Position numbers and translations under genes: made by a program
Shown: in pieces, positions 57,241 through 64,000 of the stretch
How the letters are laid out: each line of letters begins with the position of its first letter
Position numbering within the stretch: position 1 is the first letter of the stretch
The notes under the pieces: generated by a model
Told to the model about the DNA's origin: nothing
Database searches by the model: none
What the model saw: only the letters and a program-made list of their open reading frames with translations
Assembly (NCBI RefSeq): GCF_943734655.1
Contig: NC_071355.1
Span: 197,221,939 to 197,285,938, forward strand
From: Sabethes cyaneus
Taxonomy: Eukaryota; Arthropoda; Insecta; Diptera; Culicidae
Direction: 5' to 3'
DNA length: 64,000 nucleotides

Positions 57241-57386
57241 GTATGATAATCTGACCCACCCTATAGGCTATGCATTTTTAAACTGAGTCGATTAGACCGC
57301 TACCAAGCTAACGACCAATTGCGTAACGTCCGTTATATCTACCATATGTTATGCCTTCCGCACGTCCATTCCCTATCGTCCATTAA

Positions 57387-57908
57387 CCCTCTAACGGGTA
57401 AGACCGTCTGTAGACGGCCTTCGCTTTTGGAGCTCCAGAGCCACATACGAAATTTGTCTTGAATTGACAATATGAGAAATATGTTCAGAACAGATTTCCT
57501 GACATGTTGATACTAATTTCACAATATTCTGACATGCGTTCAAAAGTTATCATCTTCCAAAAACAAGAATTCCGAAAAATTCCGACGAAAATTATGGTGC
57601 GAATATTCCCGTTTTTACGTTTGAAGAAAAAGGGCATTTAGAACAAAATGTTCGATCTCAAATTTTTCCTATGAGTAATTTACATGCTTTTTTTTAATTT
57701 CGTGAAATATTTGAATTGAAAAAATTTTTGGGTAGAGCGTTAGGCATGAAAAACTAAAAAGAGAAATTGGACTATTTCATACCTAGCGGTCCTCCAGATA
57801 AATATTTTCTTATGAAAATCAACACTCGAGCTTCTTTTTAGTGTACTTTAATGATAAAGTAATCAATTGCTCAATCGCATCGTTTTTACGATGTTGCCCG
57901 TTAGAGGG
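57387..57908. mobile_element. TTAA-flanked MITE, 522 bp (piggyBac-like ends)
   Basis: Starts CCCTCTAACGGGTAAGACC and ends with the complement, CCCGTTAGAGGG. TTAA flanks both sides (57383-57386, 57909-57912), the target specificity of piggyBac transposons, whose ends also begin with CCC. There is no transposase. It interrupts the right outer block of the mirror-arranged element. Confidence 0.88.
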
Positions 57909-57998
57909 TTAAGCCTATTGTCCATCATGCCTAACGTATTCATGCCTAAGGTTCATTATGCCTAACAGTCGAATACCTAACGGCCGTTAAACACTCAC

Positions 57999-58337
57999 GT
58001 GCCGGCCTCCACGTCTCCAGACTTTGCAGTCCATGCTTCCATGTATCTGCACAAGTTTGGGTATGCGAAGTCCCCCGCGTATCCCGAATGCGTTGATGTT
58101 GAGGATACTGCAGAACATGCCTTCTTCATATGCCCTCGTTTCGCGGGCGCGAGGAGCAACATGATGGCAGTGAGCGGACAGGGCACTACTGTGGATAACT
58201 TAGTCCAAAGGGTGTGTTTCAGCTCGGATGTCTGGGGAGCGGTCAATGCGACTGCTACCCAGATTGTACTTGAGCTACAAAACCGCTGGAGAGCCGATCA
58301 ACGGCGAATAAATAGCCTAACTACCATAGTCCAGTAG
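57999..58337 (+). pseudogene. R1/I-type retrotransposon C-terminal fragment
   Basis: A 112-codon frame reads YLHKFGYAKSPAYPECVDVE, DTAEHAFFICPRFAGARSNM, VSGQGTTVDNLVQRVCFSSD and LELQNRWRADQRR, then a stop. C..C....H....C spacing in PECVDVEDTAEHAFFICPRF is the zinc-binding end of R1/LOA/I-group pol proteins. The part upstream is lost, apparently at the edge of the mirror-arranged element. The 3' untranslated part is split by a MITE at 58381-58575. Confidence 0.75.
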
Positions 58338-58380
58338 TTATCTAAGAGGGTGCGTTAAGCACAATAGCCCCTCCCTGAAG

Positions 58381-58575
58381 TACACTCAAGTACTTTTTTT
58401 ACACGGTTTAGTTTTTTGAGTATTAAGAACGGGGTAACTTAGAGACCATTCATTTATTTCTCAATACATTTGGGAGTAGCTCGACATTCCTCACGTAGGT
58501 TGTAATTAGTTCCTTAGCTGCACCGTTTTCGAGTAATCGAAAAAAACAAACCGTGTAAAAAAAGACTTGAGTGTA
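58381..58575. mobile_element. Short inverted-repeat MITE, 195 bp
   Basis: TACACTCAAGTACTTTTTTT on the left and the complement of TACACTCAAGTCTTTTTTTA on the right, both followed by CACGGTTT. It lies after the R1-like stop codon. No clear target duplication. Confidence 0.75.
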
Positions 58576-59319
58576 ACACCGATAAGGTGGTGCCAGGGGG
58601 CTCGAGTAGGGTTTTAGTGGGTCCGGATCCTCACGCCCCATAAGGGCGGTCGGGATACCAAACCTAACTCCAAGAGTTGTCTTCTCAGTTGTCTGATAGT
58701 ATCGTATCTTCTAAGGTGCTCAGCAGATTTCCCTACCAGTAAAAAAACCTCTCCAGACTTCTGAGGACACCAACCCGGCATCTGTTGCTCTTCATGCAGT
58801 CCTTTCACGAAGGCGAGACGCTATTTTGGCCGAAATTTGTATCCTGCCACCACACGCGGTCTATGATAGGAGCAGCTCACGATAGCGTTTGACCGTTTGT
58901 CCCAACCTACTTATCAAGGACCACAAACAACCCCAGGACCCAGGCAACGAAAAAAAAACATATGGAATGAAAACTGAAGGATAGATCGCTGTTCGAGGCG
59001 GAAATGCCCAATTTTCCCAGAACAGTGAAGATTCCCACAAGTTGGAAAAGGACTTTGTATTGTTAGGTAGAATACAGAATCTCTTGGTGGGCTGGGCAAC
59101 GATCAACGAAAGGATGTGTCTGTTGAAAAGGCCGTTTCTTCAATTAAAGCATACACTAAAAAACACTGACCACAAGAAGGCGGACCCGACGATGAGAAGG
59201 AAGCGTTCTACGCGCAGTTGCAGGCAACGCACGACAGCTGCTTGCCATGGGGCATTGGGATCGTCATCAGGCATATTCCTACTAGCACGGTTGTTATAAA
59301 GCTGTTGTGGTAACCGATA
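58576..59319. other. Retroelement 3' region and unassigned DNA
   Basis: GAGTAGGGTTTTAGTGGGTC near 58602-58622 looks like a non-LTR 3' untranslated motif and may continue the R1-like element. Beyond 58800 nothing is recognised. Confidence 0.4.
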
Positions 59320-59764
59320 TAAGATTAATAAAGTTTTTGTCACCCTCATCCCCCCCTTGAAAATTTGCTTGAAAAATCGGGGGGCAAAAAAATAATTTGT
59401 AGGATTTGAGTAATTTTTTTAATAAAATCAATTGTCTGTGGGCTCTATAGTCTCTGAAAAAGTCGAAAAATGAGTCTAGCACGAAACAGAAATGTAAATT
59501 CGAACAGTGGAATTTCCGAAAATCGGTCAAAAAAATTTTCTTTGGTTTTTGTCTCTTTTTCGTAGATTTTTGCATGGAAAATAATAACGTATATATTAAA
59601 AGCAAGAATAGATTTGGTTTTCACGTTTAAACTTTAAGTAAAAATGCCTAAAATCCATTTTTTTTTTGCTCGATTGAAAAATTCTCTTTGTCCCCCCCCC
59701 CTTCAGTGGCCCAACCCAGGAGGGACAAAAACTTTTTAAAATATTTGTAAAGGCCCAATGGCCT
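59320..59764 (+). mobile_element. Repeat family M2, copy 3 (about 445 bp)
   Basis: AAGTTTTTGTCACCCTCATC on the left and GACAAAAACTTTTTAAAATA on the right are inverse. It shares TCTAGCACGAAACAGAAATG, TTTTTGCATGGAAAATAATA and GGTTTTCACGTTTAAAC with the other copies. Orientation is as in 27543-27978. The outermost AGGCC is missing at the left. Confidence 0.8.
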
Positions 59765-60049
59765 AACTAAAAATGGGTAAATCACAGATGTGTCTGCATA
59801 TTTTTCATTTAGTGTGTATTCCAATGTCAACACAGTTTGCAAGCTTGTTTATAATTTTCATCAGTCGTGGTAATCATGAACGCAAAAAGAATTTGTGATG
59901 TCTGTTTTTTTTTTTATTTTCGACCGTGTGATATTTTCAAAAAACTGATACCTTTCGGAATAAATAAAAGATTCATCTTTCGTACCATCAAGCGATACAA
60001 GGAAACTGATACTCGCCAAACCTGGCCATTTTTTTCCATGTCTGGACTC

Positions 60050-60515
60050 ATTACTGCGACCAGTATAGTTGATCTATGGTAATATCGCCCGGGTGTTTGC
60101 TGTATGACCTGCACTGCATTTCTTTTTGCTATAATCGCTATTGAGTGAGCGATATGCTTATTAAATTTTATGCGTGCTTGTGTGTATTGGGCTTTGCCTT
60201 TCCTTCAAAGCTTACCCACTTATTCCTCGCTGCCAGCACTATCCCATATTATAGCCGTCCCTGGCGAGGTCTCCTTCGTTCCTCTGACCACTACACTTAA
60301 CTATAGGAGGGAATTTTGCACTGTCAAGAGGCTTCAGTGGGTAAATATATAGAATTCAGCATGAAGGAAGGGCCAATGAGGGGCCTGAGAATAAACCCAT
60401 GCCAAAGTCATTTACATCGAATGGCTTAATTCTACTAAGATTCGAACCACTTGAGCACTCGCTTGTCAAAGCAGCTCGGTAACCTTGCGGCTACGGAGCC
60501 CTCTAAACCTGGCGA
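60050..60515 (-). mobile_element. tRNA-related SINE-like element
   Basis: The minus strand begins near AGAGGGCTCCGTAGCCGCAA (A-box-like GTAGCCGCAAGG) and has GTGGTTCGAATCTTAG (B-box-like) about 50 bp on, then a long body (AATTAAGCCATTCG, CCTCTTGACAGTGCAAAATT, GGCAAAGCCCAATACACAC) ending in AATAAGCATATCGCTCACTC. A piece of its 3' side recurs at 41638-41745. It resembles abundant Aedes SINEs, but the family name is not asserted. Confidence 0.6.
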
Positions 60516-60554
60516 TAAATGCACTGTAAGGACATTAGAAGTCATCAAACATGT

Positions 60555-61370
60555 AAGATCGCGAGTTTGACGGAAACCGGCTCAGTCTTGATGTAAAACA
60601 TGGCCAAAGAACTGGGAATTTCGTATTCAACCACGTCAAACCGAGTTTGACGGAAACCAGCTCAGTCTGGATGTAAAACATGGTCAAAGAACTGGGAATT
60701 TCATATTCAACCACAAATAATATTTTTAAGTATAATCTTTGATTGATGCCATACAAAAGTCAACGGGTGCACGGTTTAACTGAAATCCAGAAGTCTGCAA
60801 GAGTTTGTTCTGTTCCTGCTACAGGATTACTACAACCAACATAATGATCGGATATATGCAGCACATCTTTCTGATATTCATCGGGACAAAATGGCTATCC
60901 GAAGATTCCAGAATGTTTCCAGGGTGATGGTATGGGGATGTATCTCCAAAAATTTGAAGGTTCCATTAAACCTGGGGTGAAAATCAATACTAAATTAAAT
61001 ATTACCTCGTTATCGTTTTAAGGAACCATTTGCTTTCCATTGTCAGAAACCCCTACAAGAATGCACCATGTAGCTTCCAATAAGATTCTGCACCGTCTCA
61101 CCAGGCGTAAGCTACAAAAGCTTGATATGAGGACAATTTTCCAGATTTTATTTTTTCGAAAGAGTGACCTGCCTCTTCGTCTGATTTGAATCCTCTCGAC
61201 TTCTATGCACGAAGTTACATACTAGGCAAACTAGGGATCACCAGAGGATTGACTGTGAATACTTTCAAGCAACGTTTGAAAAAGATTTGGGGTGAAATAC
61301 CTCAGAATATTGTGCGTGCCAGCTGTAACACTCTTCAGCAACGATTGCGACTGTGATTATTTAAAGCAAA
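60555..61370 (+). pseudogene. Mariner-superfamily (D37D-like) transposase relic
   Basis: Scattered frames read MAKELGISYSTTNNIFKYN, LMPYKSQRVHGLTEIQKSAR, QDYYNQHNDRIYAAHLSDIH, FQNVSRVMVWGCIS, KPGVKIN, QDSAPSH-like, DFISSKEWPASSSDLNPLD and TFKQRLKKIWGEIPQNIVRA, in the order of a mariner-type transposase. DLNPLD supplies the third catalytic Asp of a D37D type. Many frameshifts and stops separate the pieces. The N-terminal segment is duplicated in tandem. Confidence 0.72.
60563..60714 (+). repeat. Tandem duplication, 2 x 72 bp, period 80
   Basis: GAGTTTGACGGAAACC(G/A)GCT to TTC(G/A)TATTCAACCAC occurs at 60563-60634 and 60643-60714 with about four differences. It lies in the helix-turn-helix part of the mariner relic. 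Confidence 0.9.
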
Positions 61371-61499
61371 GGGAGAAAGATTTGAATTGGACTAATTTAA
61401 GACAAATGTTATGGATATACTTTATACTTGAGTTATTACTACTCACCCTGTCCCATAACCTGCACACTGATACAAACGATGTGTAAACTTCGCAGCCTG

Positions 61500-62300
61500 T
61501 TGAGGCCTGGTTATGAGAGGCAGCAACAAGTTGTGAAGAGCAAGTGAGAGCATGGAAAAATTAGCTAAGCAGTGGTATTAGGAGAATTTGGCCAAATACC
61601 GACGAGCTAATTTCGTGCCATCGTTTTCCACGATTCTGAGCAGGGAAGTATTAGAATGTTCTATGAAATGGTGATCCAATCTCGCAAGCTTTTTTGTAAA
61701 GTGATGGAGTTTCTGATGCGAAGAATGGAATTCGAAGTCGAAGTATGGAATGGTTCAAACAAAATTAGATATGTGACCATCTAATATAAACTCCTTCACT
61801 TTGACAGAGAAACACTGGCGACGCAACTGATGGATGATTTCCAAGAACTGGCAGGAGTGGTTTGTTTCTTCTACAAAAAGCATAACGCGAACAAATGACG
61901 CCAACATAGTAGATACTCTCCCAGATCTTGTTAGCCAGACTGTTATCAAAAGCCTAAAGATTCGTAGGGAACTATCAAGCGGGAGCTCGCGCCTCTGCGA
62001 ACCAAATTTACACCATCATCGGGCAGATTTATAGAAATGTCTGGAATACAATGTGCTCACACTTCACATATTTATCGACTTCAAAGCAGCATACGATACA
62101 GTCGATCGCCATCAGCTCTGACTGATATCGCGGATTTCTGTGCAAACCGATATGATTGATCAATGCGACTTCGGACCGCGTGATTCGTGTGCATCCCCTT
62201 CAAGACGACAATCAGTTGGCGTAACACTCCTGAAGGGCTAATTCGACGAGAGGGAATAGAAACGAGAGGCACTATTTGCAGCAAGAGTAGTTGACTATTC
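61500..62300 (+). pseudogene. RTE-like (BovB-type) relic
   Basis: The linker RMFYEMVIQSRKLFCKV lies near 61650. ECVLTLHIFIDFKAAYDTVDR-like reading (HIFIDFKAAYDTVDRHQL) near 62070-62120 is the first catalytic Asp region of an RTE reverse transcriptase; upstream CEPNLHHHRADL and CLEYN correspond to the usual TDQIFTLRQ-type stretch. It corresponds to the part just before the fragment at 36147-36770. Decayed by stops and deletions. Confidence 0.65.
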
Positions 62301-64000
62301 GCAGATGAATTCACGTTACACCTAGAAGTACACCCTACACAACAGAACAAAAGAGGTGAAACGATAATTTTCGCTGAAAATGCTCTGCTGATTTATTATT
62401 TCTGACACTTACTTGATCGGGCTAACACGGTTCTTGTACTACGCCATATCGAATTCATATTAACGTGTTTCGATAGTGGGTCATTTTTGGGTATTTTTGT
62501 TGTACGCTTACATGGGTAATAAATGGCTTGCGCGTCTATGCTTGTTTGGGGGTTTTTGTTATTAAAATTTTTATTAAAAGTTTTACAAGAAATTTTGAAT
62601 TTTCTTCTCAAATATTGACGATAGCTACTTACTGCGAAAAACTATTTCCAGGTAATATTTTTTCCTGGATTGTTGAAAAAATTTGCTTACATTTTCATCA
62701 AAATCTTTACGTTTTACGACGTATGGTTCAAAAGTTATGTATTTTTTAAATTAGCGACGTCACGAAAAATTACTCTTGAATTTTACTCAGATTTTTTAAA
62801 TATTGTTTTCATTCATAAGATCATGCCCGCATAAAAAATCTCAAGGAATTTTGGGACCCTAGGAACTAGATGTTCATAAATCAAATGACTCTTTCGCATG
62901 CACTGTTTGAATCGCAGCGCACAATTACATAAATTTATAAATCCTGAGTGTTTTAGAATGAGCAATTAAAGTAATTAATGTCTTGAAGTGTCAAATTTGA
63001 GTGCCAAACTAAGATTTTCCTTATTCAATATGAAGTTTATTAAGAAGGATCTGAAGAAGTTTGTAGGTAGCGATCGAATGACAGATTTTTTTTAAATTTT
63101 TAATGTAGTTTTAACTAATTGATCATTCATCACATGACAGAAAATGTGTGTACTGTGTAGTTTGTGTTACGCAATACTGGTTTAGTGAATACTTTGTGTA
63201 CGCAGTAGAATAAAATGAAAAAAGCCATTCAAACTAACGAACTAACGATTTTCAATCAAAACGAGAAAGGTCACTTCAAATCGATTTCGTGAATTCCAAC
63301 GGAGCACCTCTCTTGTGTCTTCGCCACTAGTGTATTGTGGGTGGTCGCGTGTTTTTCGTTAATGTCCAGACTGAACGCACTAGCAGTGTCCAATAAGAAA
63401 CCCCTATAGTCATAGGGTTTCATTTCGAACCATTAATGTTTTTGGCTTGGTCATAAATGTCAATGCAAGACCGTGATGCCCTCACGATTTTTTTTTTCGT
63501 TCTAAATTTATAGAGTAAAAAGAAAAACTCGTTTTGTTCCGTTCTAGCAGCCAAAAATGCTATTCAGTGTTTTTATATTCTAGAATGTTCAAAACTTTTA
63601 GGGATATATCAATAGCATTTTCCCTCAGTTCGAATTTGTTCCGGTTATATAAACGTTGTATATGTTATGCATGTTTTTTCACCTTTTTCTTCACCTGCAA
63701 ATTACATATTTTTTATCGTTGAAATTTCCTGGTTGAACAAAAAAGGCTGCAAATAGCTTGCTAAATTACTTAACAGAAAGTATTACTAAATAAAATGAAC
63801 AAATTTATGCTTAAAGCTATATCATAATATCATGCAATACATGAATAGTAGATAATGATAGAACTATGACTCTAAAGTGATAAGCAGAAAATTAATTCAA
63901 CTGAAACATTGATGCTGTCTTATCAAACTAGCCGTTTCGAACCTCTCCATACTATTGCTAACTATAATTGAAATTATAAACTTGCACTATAAACATAGAT
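62301..64000. other. Unassigned AT-rich DNA
   Basis: No gene, RNA or repeat supported. The N-terminal spire exons were looked for on the minus strand here and not found. Confidence 0.5.

Larger units (their letters stand above)
55690..57995. mobile_element. Mirror-arranged minisatellite element (composite)
   Basis: Two kinds of short degenerate repeats occur as inverted pairs. The outer pair is TAATGAACGATA/AGGCATAACGGACGG words at 55690-55800 and their complements (CCTATCGTCCATTA, CATCATGCCTAACG) at 57335-57390 and 57905-57990. The inner pair is ATGGCCGAA/AAAGACCGAA words at 56155-56330 and TTCGGCCATTTGTGATTCGG words at 57040-57240. A TTAA MITE (57387-57908) splits the right outer block. 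The centre shows two short frames (156 and 77 codons) with no known domain. Confidence 0.6.
44774..64000 (-). other. spir: spire locus, partial (three exons and introns)
   Basis: Minus-strand gene with exons 50585-50715, 45329-45440 and 44774-44897 joined by canonical introns of 5144 and 431 bp. The 5' part lies beyond 64000. The 3' part (more WH2 repeats, the Spire box and the FYVE-like zinc domain) is not recognised below 44774 and may lie further left or outside the window. The 5.1-kb intron holds foldback and MITE insertions (46430-49893 and 50369-50478). Confidence 0.75.

Overview
This is eukaryotic nuclear DNA, most likely from a culicine mosquito (Aedes-like). Three things point there. 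A minus-strand gene whose exons read as the actin nucleator Spire is split by introns of up to 5.1 kb, the upstream one at least 13 kb. Transposons are very dense, with BEL/Pao, RTE, CR1-like, R1-like, an ITmD37E-type mariner, hAT, TTAA and palindromic MITEs, and tRNA-derived SINEs. The background is AT-rich and gene-poor. The species call is inference; no rRNA, tRNA gene or mitochondrial marker is present to fix it.

Layout. 1-1.8 kb: two minisatellite arrays and a dispersed repeat. 1.8-5.2 kb: a hAT MITE, a decayed reverse-transcriptase relic and unassigned DNA. 5.65-5.98 kb: a near-perfect palindrome flanked by an 11-bp duplication and ending in poly-A. 6.9-14.17 kb: a complete BEL/Pao LTR retrotransposon with two 651-bp LTRs that look identical, GAGAG target duplications and one uninterrupted 1961-codon gag-pol frame. 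14.2-26.8 kb: mostly unassigned DNA with MITEs, SINEs, an older BEL relic and a 1.5-kb inverted-repeat element. 26.8-30.3 kb: satellites built on TTCAATG, TTTTCG and TTTACTC. 30.6-31.0 kb: a 77-bp inverted repeat around a tRNA-like SINE. 33.2-41.6 kb: a retroelement graveyard with several dated nested insertions.

44.8-50.7 kb carries three Spire exons in correct phase (end of the KIND domain and start of the WH2 region). Everything to the right of 50.7 kb is probably a Spire intron, filled with palindromic MITEs (48-53 kb), an unusual mirror-arranged minisatellite element (55.7-58 kb), an R1-like 3' end, foldback elements and decayed mariner and RTE copies.

No operon-like or defence-like system is visible. 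The only intact protein-coding unit is the BEL element; the only host gene supported is spire. The most unusual structures are the palindromic retroposon at 5.65 kb, the missing canonical primer-binding site of the BEL element, the heptamer higher-order satellites, and the mirror-symmetric element at 55.7-58 kb.
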